Source: Lachnospiraceae bacterium AM93-12TA (GTDB lineage Bacteria > Bacillota > Clostridia > Lachnospirales > Lachnospiraceae). Taken from it: a DNA stretch of 17,956 nucleotides. Positions 5,910-13,902 of this stretch are shown piece after piece. Where the stretch lies: assembly GCA_027698105.1 (NCBI GenBank), contig JAQERH010000045.1, positions 1-17,956 on the forward strand, in the 5' to 3' direction. Every line of letters begins with the position of its first letter. Position 1 is the stretch's first letter. The notes below the pieces were generated by a model. The model was given only the letters and a program-made list of their open reading frames with translations, was not told the DNA's origin and did not search any database. The position numbers and the translations under genes are program-made.

Positions 5910-6671
5910 CTATCTCATCAGGTTGGAAATCATTACTCCCTCTTTCTCCAGGGTCTCTCTGATGTTCTTTACAAACTCCAGAGCCTTTGGATTGTCTCCG
6001 TGCACACAGATGGAATCTGCCTTAATATCAATGTCTTTGCCGTTGATGCTCTCCACCTTGCCCTCTTTAACCATGCGGACCACTCTCTGAATTGCCAGAT
6101 CCTTATCTTTGATGACTGCGCCGGGAAGTTTTCTGGAAACCAGGGTTCCATCGTCATTGTAGGCCCTGTCTGCGAACACTTCGCTGGCCGCCTTCAGTCC
6201 AGTCTCCTCGGCCGCTGTGATCATCTTGGAGCCGGCCAGTCCCATGAAAATAATGTCCTTATCTACCTCGTAAACGGCCTCGCACATGGCCTTCGCCAGC
6301 TTCTCGTCTACAGCTGCCATGTTGTAGAGGGCGCCGTGGGGCTTCACATGCTGAATCTTTACACCGTGAGCCTTTGCAAATGCCTGAAGAGCTCCCAGCT
6401 GGTATTTTACATAGGCTTTCGCCTCCTCAGGAGTAACGGCCATGTTTCTGCGGCCGAATCCCATCAGATCCGGAAATCCCGGATGGGCTCCTACAGCTGT
6501 CCCAAACTCCTTAGCCAGAGCTACCGTCTTCTCCATTACCATCGGATCTCCTGCATGCCATCCGCAGGCTACGTTAGCAGAGGAAACAAACTTTAAAATC
6601 TCCTCATCCATCCCAATGGTGTAGTTTCCGAAGCTCTCTCCCAGATCACTGTTTAAATCCACAAAGTACAT
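5910..6671 (-). CDS. pxpA: 5-oxoprolinase subunit A (PxpA, LamB/YcsF family)
   Basis: At 253 residues it has normal length for the LamB/YcsF family, which has a TIM-barrel-like polysaccharide-deacetylase-related fold and is the third essential part of the prokaryotic PxpABC 5-oxoprolinase. Landmarks: [13 protein letters not shown] (5-17), [12 protein letters not shown] (about 33-44), [15 protein letters not shown] (about 61-75), VKPHGALYN (about 109-117) and [11 protein letters not shown] near the end. ATG 6671 is supported by AGGAGGT 6 nt upstream. First gene of the pxpA-transporter-pxpB-pxpC transcript, with a good promoter at 6738-6766 and three operator-like dyads further upstream. This order agrees with Bacillus ycsF-ycsG-kipI-kipA. 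Confidence 0.95.
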   Translation of the reverse strand: MYFVDLNSDLGESFGNYTIGMDEEILKFVSSANVACGWHAGDPMVMEKTVALAKEFGTAVGAHPGFPDLMGFGRRNMAVTPEEAKAYVKYQLGALQAFAKAHGVKIQHVKPHGALYNMAAVDEKLAKAMCEAVYEVDKDIIFMGLAGSKMITAAEETGLKAASEVFADRAYNDDGTLVSRKLPGAVIKDKDLAIQRVVRMVKEGKVESINGKDIDIKADSICVHGDNPKALEFVKNIRETLEKEGVMISNLMR

Positions 6672-6737
6672 AGCATTACCTCCTGTTGATTTATTTTATT
6701 CTTTCATATTCACAATGCTTTCGCATCTTTGATTAAA

Positions 6738-6766
6738 ATTTTAGTTTATTTTATACTGCTTTTCAA
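6738..6766 (-). promoter_or_regulatory. Sigma-A type promoter of the pxp operon
   Basis: Minus strand TTGAAA (6766-6761), 17 bp, TAAAAT (6743-6738); transcription would start near 6731 and leave a leader of about 60 nt before pxpA. The region is very AT-rich, which raises the chance of accidental matches, but spacing and both boxes are good. I looked for a sigma-54 promoter (GG and GC 10 bp apart) between the operators and pxpA and found none. Confidence 0.65.
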
Positions 6767-6811
6767 TTATTTTTTCTTTATTTTTTATTTATTTTTTAGA
6801 TTTTACAAAAA

Positions 6812-6854
6812 ATCGTGCAGAATCGCACGTTTTAAGTGTGCGATTCTGCACGAT
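6812..6854 (-). terminator. 17-bp hairpin with U6: terminator of the symporter-kinase-regulator transcript
   Basis: Perfect 17-base arms (6812-6828 and 6838-6854) around a 9-nt loop, followed on the minus strand by six T (6812-6807). It begins 31 bp beyond the regulator's stop codon. The same arms contain the operator-like dyads listed separately, so one sequence may serve both as RNA terminator and as DNA binding site. Confidence 0.8.
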
Positions 6855-6868
6855 GTGAATTTTTGCAC
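6815..6868 (-). promoter_or_regulatory. Three dyad-symmetric operator-like sites upstream of the pxp promoter
   Basis: Each site fits GTGC-N6-GCAC: 6815-6828 (GTGCAGAATCGCAC), 6838-6851 (GTGCGATTCTGCAC) and 6855-6868 (GTGAATTTTTGCAC, one base off). Centres are 23 and 17 bp apart and lie roughly 90-130 bp upstream of the predicted pxp start, the usual place for sites bound by NtrC-family regulators with a Fis-type HTH. The gene for such a regulator ends 18 bp away. The pairing of protein and sites is inferred. Confidence 0.6.
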
Positions 6869-6885
6869 GATATATTCTGTCCGTC

Positions 6886-8247
6886 CTATTCCAGATCCCC
6901 ATCCTTCTCTATTTTCCGCTTCATAGAGAACCTGGTAATTCCCAGAAGTGCCGCCGCCTTTGTCTGATTTCCACCGCACAGATCCATGGCCTTCTCAATG
7001 TAAATCCGTTCTAAAGACTGAACCTCCTTTTCCAGATCCACCGGCCCTTTTCCCAGATCCTTTAACCGGAAAGATTCCCCTGTCCGCTCTCCTTCTCCAT
7101 CCGGCGTCCTGTTCAGCTCTACATGCTTTTCCAGCTCTCTGCCTGGGCTTAAGAGAAAACAGCGTTCGAAAATATTTTTAAGCTCTCTCACATTTCCCTT
7201 CCAGTCGTACAGGAGCAGCTCCCGCATAAAACCCTGCTCCACCCGGTCAATGCTTCTGGCAAACAGTTTATTGTAGTAATCCAGATAGTAATCGCAGAGC
7301 ACTGGAATATCCTCTCGCCTGTCTCTGAGAGGCGGAATCACCAGCTGCATCACATTGAGTCTGTAAAACAGATCCTGGCGGAACAGTCCCTGCTCCACCG
7401 CCTTTTCCAGGTTCCGGTTGGTGGCCGCGATAATCCTCACATCTACCTCTATATCCTCCAGCCCTCCTACACGCTTAATCTTCCTGTCATCTAAGAAAGT
7501 GAGAAGCTTGGCCTGCATAGCCAGAGGCATTTCTCCTACCTCATCGAAAAAGACGGTTCCTCCGTCTGCCATCTCGATCAGACCCTTTTTTGTCCTCATA
7601 GCACCTACGAAGGCCCCTCTCTCATAACCGAACAGCTCGTTTTCCAGAAGATTTTCCGGAATCGCTCCACAGTTGATCCGCACCATCAGGCCAGGGCGGC
7701 CGCTGACATCGTGGATCAGCCGGGCCGCTACTTCCTTCCCTGTGCCCGTTTCTCCCCGGATCAGAACGCTGACAGAGCTGTTTTTCCCCAGGATTTCAAT
7801 GTGGCGGCGAATCTGCTGCACTGCCGGACTGACGCCCAGAAATTCCTGAGTCTCGCCTTTTAAATACTCCAGTGACTCCTGATTCCTGATTTTTTCCACG
7901 CTGCGCTTGACAGCCATCTCGATATCGTCAATATCAAAGGGCTTCAGAATATAATCATAGGCCCCGCGCTTAACTGCCTCTACTGCCTGAGAGACGGAAC
8001 CGTAGGCAGTCATAAGAATCACCTGGATCTGAGGATCCACAGCCTTAAAGGTGGCAATCTCGTCCATTCCCACACTGTGCTCCAGCAGGTTGTCCAGAAG
8101 CACCACATCCGGATGAAATTTTCTGGCCTTTGCAATCCCTTCCTCTACAGTTTCTGCAGATTGGGTTTCATGTCCCCTGTCCCTCAGCCCCTCTTCCAGG
8201 GTGTATCGAATCAGAAATTCATCGTCTACTATCAATATCCGGCTCAT
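6886..8247 (-). CDS. NtrC-family response regulator with a variant GAFVGA loop
   Basis: 453 residues in three domains. Receiver (1-120): acidic D8-D9, phospho-acceptor D52 in VVLLDN, T80 and K102. AAA+ domain (about 138-365): Walker A GETGTGKE (165-172), Walker B FFDEVGE (233-239), arginine-finger region FRQDLFYRLNV (289-299). Fis-type HTH (about 407-447): KAMDLCGGNQTKAAALLGI. The loop that touches sigma-54, normally G-A-F-T-G-A, reads G-A-F-V-G-A (211-216; Val codon GTA). Loss of that Thr usually harms sigma-54 activation, so it may work with sigma-A in the manner of TyrR, or tolerate the change. GAGGAGG lies 6 nt before ATG 8247, and the start lies 29 bp inside the kinase gene, so kinase and regulator are a coupled pair. 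The likely targets are the sites at 6815-6868. Confidence 0.93.
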   Translation of the reverse strand: MSRILIVDDEFLIRYTLEEGLRDRGHETQSAETVEEGIAKARKFHPDVVLLDNLLEHSVGMDEIATFKAVDPQIQVILMTAYGSVSQAVEAVKRGAYDYILKPFDIDDIEMAVKRSVEKIRNQESLEYLKGETQEFLGVSPAVQQIRRHIEILGKNSSVSVLIRGETGTGKEVAARLIHDVSGRPGLMVRINCGAIPENLLENELFGYERGAFVGAMRTKKGLIEMADGGTVFFDEVGEMPLAMQAKLLTFLDDRKIKRVGGLEDIEVDVRIIAATNRNLEKAVEQGLFRQDLFYRLNVMQLVIPPLRDRREDIPVLCDYYLDYYNKLFARSIDRVEQGFMRELLLYDWKGNVRELKNIFERCFLLSPGRELEKHVELNRTPDGEGERTGESFRLKDLGKGPVDLEKEVQSLERIYIEKAMDLCGGNQTKAAALLGITRFSMKRKIEKDGDLE

Positions 8248-9571
8248 GCGTTTCCTCCTCTCCCTCCGGGAACCGGAGATTTACCGTTGTTCCCTCGCCT
8301 GGCTCGCTTTCCATCTGCAAGAAACCGCCGTTCTGATCCACCAGTTTTTTTACAATGGCAAGTCCCAGACCGATTCCATTAATGCTTTTCGTATAAAACG
8401 GCTCTGTCGCCCGCTCCAGCTCCTCCCTTGTCATGCCGCATCCATTGTCGCTGAGGGTCATTACAGCTCCCTTTTCCCGATCCGCCCAGGCCGCCAGCCG
8501 TATGGTTCCCCCTGCCTTTTTTCCCAGCGCCTTGACACTGTTTCCAATCAGGTTGTGAAGAATCTGGCGAAGCTCATCCCCGTTGGCCCAGACAGTCGGC
8601 TGTCCTGATACCTCTACGGAAAAGGCAATTCCCTGCTGCTTCAGCCCTTTTTCGTAAAACAGTTCCAGCTCCCGCAGAAGCGGCTCCAGAATCACCTGCT
8701 CCTTTCTGCTGTCTTTCTTCACAGAAAGAGTAAAAAGATTTGTAATAAGAGACGTAACACGATCAATTTCCTTGATCATGCTGTCGCAGAGCATCTGATC
8801 CCCAGGACGCTGTACCCTGCCTTTAAGCACCTGAATACCAGAACGGATCCCGGCAATAGGATTCTTAATCTCATGAGCCAGTGCAGCCGACATACGGCTG
8901 GTATACTCCATCTTGGTGTAATTATCCATATTTTTCAGGAGCAGTTCAAAGGTGGTGGCCAGCTGGCCGATCTCGTCTCTGCGCCGCACGGTGTCAAACC
9001 GGTAATTTCTGTAGCTGCCTCTGTTTTCATTGATCTCATGGCAGGTCCGGCTCATGGTGCGGATGGGAAACGCGATATTATAAGAAATAAAAATACTGGC
9101 CTGAATAATGATAATAAGAGCCGCTATGGCTCCGATAACCACATAGGACTGGCTCTCTAAAATCTGTTCAAACAGTACCTTCTCATCCACAATAAACTCC
9201 AGATTCCAGCCCAGAGCATTGCCTGAGTCGGAAAGCACCACCTGCTCTCTCTCAAAAACTGTACCGGGGCAGGCCACGATCTGGCCGTCCTTATCTGTAA
9301 TTCTCAGATATTCCGGCTGATTTTGACTGTATTTTTCCCGTATTTTTTCCTCCGGAACGTGTTCTGCCAGAAAGTCCAGATCCTGGTTCATCACAGAAAA
9401 TATCTGCCTGGCCGTAGATTCCAGCCCTCTTTTCTCAATGGTATAACCATTATAGAAGGAAATTGCGCCGAATCCGCCAAGCACGATAATCCCCACTGCC
9501 AGAAATGGAAGCAGAATCTCATTTTCCAGCTGAAAAAACCAGTTCCCCAGCCGGTTTCTCCATGTTCTCAA
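8219..9571 (-). CDS. Membrane sensor histidine kinase (NtrB/ZraS-like)
   Basis: 450 residues. A first membrane helix (about 19-40), an extracytoplasmic sensor of about 100 residues with a PAS/Cache-like stretch (YLRITDKDGQIVACPG, 88-103), a second helix (143-168), a HAMP linker (about 169-220), then the phospho-acceptor H233 in LAHEIKNPIAGIRSG, an N-box around 340-347, G1 DNGCGM (375-380) and G2 GIGLGLAIV (399-407). It should autophosphorylate in response to an external ligand and pass phosphate to the regulator encoded next. The start is TTG 9571, overlapping the symporter stop as TTGA, with a GGGGGG site 8 nt upstream. Co-location with a symporter and the pxp operon suggests a small organic acid or amino acid derivative as the signal, which is inference. 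Confidence 0.93.
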   Translation of the reverse strand: MRTWRNRLGNWFFQLENEILLPFLAVGIIVLGGFGAISFYNGYTIEKRGLESTARQIFSVMNQDLDFLAEHVPEEKIREKYSQNQPEYLRITDKDGQIVACPGTVFEREQVVLSDSGNALGWNLEFIVDEKVLFEQILESQSYVVIGAIAALIIIIQASIFISYNIAFPIRTMSRTCHEINENRGSYRNYRFDTVRRRDEIGQLATTFELLLKNMDNYTKMEYTSRMSAALAHEIKNPIAGIRSGIQVLKGRVQRPGDQMLCDSMIKEIDRVTSLITNLFTLSVKKDSRKEQVILEPLLRELELFYEKGLKQQGIAFSVEVSGQPTVWANGDELRQILHNLIGNSVKALGKKAGGTIRLAAWADREKGAVMTLSDNGCGMTREELERATEPFYTKSINGIGLGLAIVKKLVDQNGGFLQMESEPGEGTTVNLRFPEGEEETHEPDIDSRR

Positions 9572-11019
9572 CGCCGCTCCCCCCTTTCAGACAAACTGCC
9601 GCCTTTTTTGCGGAGTCTCTCCAGTGCAGGCACTGCAAAAAAGACTGCCCCGGAACAGGCTGTGGCGGGAAACGCCCAGTACACCGGCAGATCCAGCCGA
9701 TAAAACAGTCCGCTGCAGACTGCGCCTGTCAGGAAAGCTGCCACAGCCCCCCGCCTGCTGCTGTTTTTATAATAAAGTCCCCCGTAAATCAGAGGAGCCA
9801 GCATAGCGGAAAACAGTCCCCAGATATCGCTTCCGAAAGACAGGATATCCTCCGGCGGATTTAAGGACAGCAGAAGAGCCGCTGTTCCTCCAATAAAAAT
9901 ATAGATTCTCGTAAGATTCAGAAGCTTTTCTTCTGACAGTTTCCGTTTCCTCATCCTGGCCGTTACATCATAAGCCAGGGAGGAGCCGATAAGAAGAAGC
10001 TGGGAATTAGCCGTAGAAACGCAGGCTCCTATCACACTCAAAAGAAAAAATCCGCTGAACTGGGAAAACATCCTGTTATTTACCGCATAGACAAACACAT
10101 CGTCTGCACCGCAGATTTCTATTAAATCAGGATACAGAATCCGAAGTCCCAGCCCTGTCTCTGTCAGGGCAAAATAAATGCCTGCCAGAAATACAAGGGC
10201 CCAGAGAATCGTCTTTTTCGCGCTCTGTCTGTCCCTGGCCGCCACAATCCGGATCAGGTACTGGGGATTGGCTGCCAGCCCCATTCCCCAGCCAAAGAAG
10301 GTGGTTGCATACATCAGGGTTGAATACCCGTCAAATTCTCCTGCGCCTTTTACAGGGAAGCCCTGGGAGACAATCCTCTCCTCCACCAGGGCATCTGTGA
10401 GAAGCCCTGCATTGTCAATCCGGCCCAGCACGGCAAAATAGACAACTCCCACGCTGATCGTCAGCATAATCAAATTGCAGGCGTCTGATTTTGTCACAGA
10501 ATTAAAGCCTCCGAAGGTGGAGTAGAGAATAAACAGATATACTAAGAACACCGCCACCTTATAATCAATATTTAAAAGGCTGGACGCTGCGATTCCAAAA
10601 CCTTTGATCTGAATCACAAGATAGAGAATATATCCCCCTGCCATCAGAAGGGCAGACATGGTCTGAAGCAGGCCGGAGTGAAACCGCTTTTCGAAAAACT
10701 CAGGAATAGTCAGAATATCGTACTCCCGGATTCTGTTTACCACAGCATATAAGAGCATCGCCCCCATAAACCAGGGAATAACGGAAACTGCCAGCACCCT
10801 GGTTCCGTTCTGATATACATTGCCCGTATAGCCTAGAATCGTGGCTGCGGAAATCCAGGTTCCCACAAAGGTAAAAAAGAGCGCCCTGGTTCCTGTCTTC
10901 TTCTCCCCTACGAAAAACTTCTCAATGGAATCGCTGTCCCTGAGAGAAGACTTTCCGATGAAGAGAAGCAGAAAGGAATAGAGCGTAAAATAAATCAGAT
11001 AAACCAGCGTTCTGCTCAT
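9568..11019 (-). CDS. Sodium:solute symporter (SSS family), substrate unknown
   Basis: 483 residues with about 13 hydrophobic helices, the normal size and topology for Na+-coupled SSS transporters (PutP/PanF relatives). The family signature is seen in YSTFGGFNSVTKSDACNLI (about 166-184), and the Na+-site helix in GACVSTANSQLLLIGSSLA (about 331-349). It begins with an ATGA overlap on truA and has only a weak GGGG 14 nt upstream, so it is probably translated by coupling. Its stop overlaps the kinase start by 4 bp. A transporter next to a two-component system may supply or co-sense the ligand; 5-oxoproline, glutamate-like or carboxylate substrates are all compatible, and none is shown by the sequence. 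Confidence 0.9.
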   Translation of the reverse strand: MSRTLVYLIYFTLYSFLLLFIGKSSLRDSDSIEKFFVGEKKTGTRALFFTFVGTWISAATILGYTGNVYQNGTRVLAVSVIPWFMGAMLLYAVVNRIREYDILTIPEFFEKRFHSGLLQTMSALLMAGGYILYLVIQIKGFGIAASSLLNIDYKVAVFLVYLFILYSTFGGFNSVTKSDACNLIMLTISVGVVYFAVLGRIDNAGLLTDALVEERIVSQGFPVKGAGEFDGYSTLMYATTFFGWGMGLAANPQYLIRIVAARDRQSAKKTILWALVFLAGIYFALTETGLGLRILYPDLIEICGADDVFVYAVNNRMFSQFSGFFLLSVIGACVSTANSQLLLIGSSLAYDVTARMRKRKLSEEKLLNLTRIYIFIGGTAALLLSLNPPEDILSFGSDIWGLFSAMLAPLIYGGLYYKNSSRRGAVAAFLTGAVCSGLFYRLDLPVYWAFPATACSGAVFFAVPALERLRKKGGSLSERGERR

Positions 11020-12095
11020 GAGCGGATCATACCCCTTCCCGCTGCAGATTCAGGCGCGTCCTGATAAACAGCCATCAGGAATCCCTCTCCCAGGGCTTTC
11101 CCCCTCTCATCCGGCTCTTTTAACAGATAATATCCGAACTGATCGCCCGGATGAATCCGTCCATTAGCCTTCACATATACGTCCCGGGCTCCGTTTCTCA
11201 CAGCCTGATGGATAACTCTCCTTAAAACGCCCTCCAGTTCCGGCTCCTCGCACCGGCGGATTTCCAGAACAGAGTATCCCTCGGATTCCATACAGCGCTG
11301 ATCCAGAATGTAGCTCCAGTGCCTGTTTTCTCCTGACACAAACTCGCAGGGTTCTTTCTCATACTCCATGCTTATTAATGTCAGGCCTCTGGCCGGAATG
11401 GTCGGCCCGGCGGCTGCCCGGTTCCTGGCCTCCAGAATCTCTTCCATCTTCTCCGACGGCCACGCCCCCATGCCGATTTTTACCAGAGTTCCCATGATAA
11501 TCCGGACCATGTTGTAGAGGAAGCCGCTGCCGCTGATCCGCATGGTAATCACGTCCTCTGCGTCCCTGTCAATCTCCAGACTGTAAATCGTCCGCACCGT
11601 CTCCTCTGCCTGGGTCCGCACGGTACAGAAGCTCTTAAAATCATGCTCTCCCAGCAGGCAGGCAGCTGCCTGGCGCATCTGTTCCACATTCAGATCAAAA
11701 TAGCAGAAATGGCAGTACAGCCTGTTTAAAGGCATATCGATTTTCCGGTTCAAAATCTTATACTCATATGTCTTAACGCAGTTGGCTTTTCTGGGATGGA
11801 ACGTCAGTGGAACTTCCTCTGATTTCTGCACCCGCACGTCCTCCGGCAGTCTCTGGTTTACTGCAAAACAGATTTTCTCAGCGGGAATCCTGGCCTCTGT
11901 GTCAAACACCGCGATATTTCCCCTGGCGTGAACGCCTGAATCTGTCCGGCTGGCTCCAATTACCTGGATTTCCTCTTTCAAAAGCTCTGAAAGAGCCTTA
12001 TTTAAAACCTCTTCAATGGTCACGCCGTTGGGCTGCAGCTGCCAGCCGCAGTAATTGGTGCCGTCGTAGGCAACAGTCAGTTTGATTCGTCTCAT
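11016..12095 (-). CDS. truA: tRNA pseudouridine(38-40) synthase TruA with a C-terminal extension of about 110 residues
   Basis: TruA converts U38-U40 of the tRNA anticodon stem-loop to pseudouridine. Residues 1-246 are a complete enzyme: RIKLTVAYDGTNYCGWQLQPNG, catalytic D52 in GASRTDSGVHARGN, the central EYKI and GEHDFKSFC segments, and SGSGFLYNMVRIIMGTLV followed by PARGLTLISMEYE. The normal protein stops there (about 245 aa), but this one runs to 359. The extra part has an RHWSYILDQRCMESEGYSVLE stretch and a conserved-looking GARDVYVKANGRIHPGDQFGYY block and matches no family I know. AGGAG lies 9 nt before ATG 12095. It follows ecfT by 120 bp and its stop overlaps the symporter start (ATGA). 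Confidence 0.95.
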   Translation of the reverse strand: MRRIKLTVAYDGTNYCGWQLQPNGVTIEEVLNKALSELLKEEIQVIGASRTDSGVHARGNIAVFDTEARIPAEKICFAVNQRLPEDVRVQKSEEVPLTFHPRKANCVKTYEYKILNRKIDMPLNRLYCHFCYFDLNVEQMRQAAACLLGEHDFKSFCTVRTQAEETVRTIYSLEIDRDAEDVITMRISGSGFLYNMVRIIMGTLVKIGMGAWPSEKMEEILEARNRAAAGPTIPARGLTLISMEYEKEPCEFVSGENRHWSYILDQRCMESEGYSVLEIRRCEEPELEGVLRRVIHQAVRNGARDVYVKANGRIHPGDQFGYYLLKEPDERGKALGEGFLMAVYQDAPESAAGRGMIRS

Positions 12096-12142
12096 ATTGT
12101 TATTCTCCTGTCTTTCCTAAGCGTCAATACACCAACGGCATA

Positions 12143-12187
12143 GGCTTGCTTATACACTTATGCTGAGTGCTGACGTCAGAGCAAGCC
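12143..12187. repeat. Inverted repeat in the ecfT-truA spacer, possible dispersed element
   Basis: GGCTTGCT (12143-12150) pairs with AGCAAGCC (12180-12187) around a 29-nt loop; CGAACATG then occurs twice (12187-12194 and 12197-12204) between it and the ecfT stop. No U-run follows, so it is not a standard terminator. The compact palindromic composition looks like a dispersed intergenic repeat, which a genome-wide search would settle. Confidence 0.5.
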
Positions 12188-12215
12188 GAACATGTCGAAC
12201 ATGCTGGCGATGGCT

Positions 12216-13016
12216 CTATACAGCCAGACGGATGACAGTCAGCACAGCCAGATATACAAAAAACAGCACATAGGCTACCCTGTCTGCACCGTGATATTTC
12301 AAGGGCTTCATCTTTGTCCTGCCCTCTCCGCCCCGGTAACATCTGGCCTCCATGGCCATAGCCAGATCTGTGGCTCTGCGGAAGGCGGAAATAAACAGAG
12401 GAACCAGAATCGGAATCATGCTTTTCGCTCTCTGGATCAGATTTCCGCTCTCAAAATCAGCGCCTCTGGCCATCTGGGCTTTCATAATCTTGTCCGTCTC
12501 CTCCACTAAAATAGGGATAAAGCGCAGGGCAATGGACATCATCATGGCAATCTCATGAACTGGAACATAAATTTTATTGAGAAAATGAAGCCCTTTTTCC
12601 AGTCCGTCCGTCAGCTGGTTGGGCGTGGTAGTCAGCGTCATCACAGAGGAACCGATAACCAGGTAAATCAGGCGCAGCCCCATAAATACTGCCAGCCTGA
12701 TTCCCTCCCTGGTAATCTTAAAAATCCAGAACTGCACCACAGGGGTTCCAGGCGTCAGAAACAGGTTAAAGCTGACGCTGATAATTAACAGGAACACCAC
12801 AGCCTTCAGTCCCTTTACGATGAACCGGAACGGAACCTTCGAGCAGCGGATGACAGCTGCCAGTACAACTGTAGCTGCCAGATAACCCCAGAGGCTGTCA
12901 GCCATAAACAGGGATAAAATAAATACCATCGTTCCAAACAGCTTTGTTCTGGGGTCCAGACGGTGAATCATGGAATCCACCGGATAATATTGTCCCAGAG
13001 TTATATCTCTAATCAT
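12216..13016 (-). CDS. ecfT: ECF transporter transmembrane subunit EcfT
   Basis: 266 residues, the normal length of the shared membrane subunit of energy-coupling factor vitamin and metal transporters. Several hydrophobic segments (about 28-60, 68-85, 100-125, final helix 245-264) surround the cytoplasmic coupling region with its two short Ala-Arg motifs: QMARGADFESG (about 182-192) and MEARCYRGG (about 222-230), which dock onto the two ATPases. The start ATG 13016 overlaps the ecfA2 stop by 4 bp. The module works with separately encoded S-components for each substrate; none lies in the window. Confidence 0.94.
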   Translation of the reverse strand: MIRDITLGQYYPVDSMIHRLDPRTKLFGTMVFILSLFMADSLWGYLAATVVLAAVIRCSKVPFRFIVKGLKAVVFLLIISVSFNLFLTPGTPVVQFWIFKITREGIRLAVFMGLRLIYLVIGSSVMTLTTTPNQLTDGLEKGLHFLNKIYVPVHEIAMMMSIALRFIPILVEETDKIMKAQMARGADFESGNLIQRAKSMIPILVPLFISAFRRATDLAMAMEARCYRGGEGRTKMKPLKYHGADRVAYVLFFVYLAVLTVIRLAV

Positions 13017-13879
13017 ATCTTCTCCTGCCTCCCAAGAAATGCCAGAATTGCATTCTTAGCTTCCTCCACTGTGGTAATTGTGCCTTCAATAGCCGCGCCC
13101 CGCGCCCGTAGCTCTTCTATGATATAGGTGACCTGAGGCGCCGCCAGACCAATCTCTTCCAGCTCTCTGCAATGGCTGAATACCTCCTTTGGCGTACCGT
13201 CAAACACTTTTTCCCCGTGATCCATTACCATCAACCGATCCACATACCTGGCCACGTCCTCCATACTGTGGGAAACCAGAATGATCGTCAGGCCATGCTG
13301 CCGGTTCAGACGCTCAATCTGGTCCAGAATCTCGTCCCGGCCCTTGGGATCCAGTCCAGCCGTAGGCTCGTCCAGAATCATCACTTCCGGCCGCATGGCC
13401 AGCACTCCGGCAATAGCCACACGCCGCTTCTGACCGCCGGAAAGCTCAAACGGAGACTGTCTGTAAAAGCTCTCGTCAATCCCTACCAGCTTTAAGGCAT
13501 GTCTTGCCCTGCTTTCTGTTTCTTCCTTAGAAAGTCCCAGGTTCTTCGGGCCAAAGCATACGTCTGTAAAAACGTCTGTCTCAAACAGCTGATGCTCCGG
13601 ATACTGAAAGACAAGTCCCACCTTGCTCCGCAGCTCCTTCATGGAATAGCCATCCCTGTAGATACTTTCCCCATGATAGAGAATATCTCCTGACGAAGCC
13701 TTAATCAGGCCGTTTAAATGCTGAATCAGCGTGGATTTTCCAGAGCCTGTGTGGCCGATAAGTCCGATAAACTCCCCGTCCTCCACCTTGAAACTCACGT
13801 TTTTCAGGGCCTGCTGCTCAAATGCCGTCCCTGCGCTGTATTTATAATTTAAGTCCTTTACTTCTATTGAAACTGACAT
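13013..13879 (-). CDS. ecfA2: ECF transporter ATPase EcfA2
   Basis: 288-residue ABC ATPase. Walker A GHTGSGKS (42-49), Q-loop in GLVFQYPEHQLFE (88-100; the QYPEHQLFE wording is typical of EcfA2), signature LSGGQ (146-150), Walker B VMILDEP (166-172) and the H-loop in ILVSHSMEDVARY. Pairs with EcfA1 as an asymmetric ATPase dimer that powers EcfT. A GAGAGGG site lies about 8 nt upstream of ATG 13879, 23 bp after ecfA1. Classed as A2 by gene order and the EHQLFE motif. Confidence 0.94.
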   Translation of the reverse strand: MSVSIEVKDLNYKYSAGTAFEQQALKNVSFKVEDGEFIGLIGHTGSGKSTLIQHLNGLIKASSGDILYHGESIYRDGYSMKELRSKVGLVFQYPEHQLFETDVFTDVCFGPKNLGLSKEETESRARHALKLVGIDESFYRQSPFELSGGQKRRVAIAGVLAMRPEVMILDEPTAGLDPKGRDEILDQIERLNRQHGLTIILVSHSMEDVARYVDRLMVMDHGEKVFDGTPKEVFSHCRELEEIGLAAPQVTYIIEELRARGAAIEGTITTVEEAKNAILAFLGRQEKI

Positions 13880-13902
13880 GGCATATTCCCTCTCCGGCTG
13901 TC

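Noticed and set aside
5448..6596. 382-codon plus-strand open frame
   Set aside because: Long, but wholly antisense to pxpA and the transporter gene, both of which are strongly supported; composition is that of a reverse-frame shadow.
6672..6811. Sigma-54 (-24/-12) promoter for pxpA
   Set aside because: Searched because the adjacent regulator is NtrC-like. The only GG doublets on the relevant strand are in the ribosome binding site, so no GG-N10-GC at a usable position exists.
12124..12342. 72-codon minus-strand frame overlapping the ecfT end
   Set aside because: Out-of-frame shadow of ecfT running into the palindromic spacer; no start signal.
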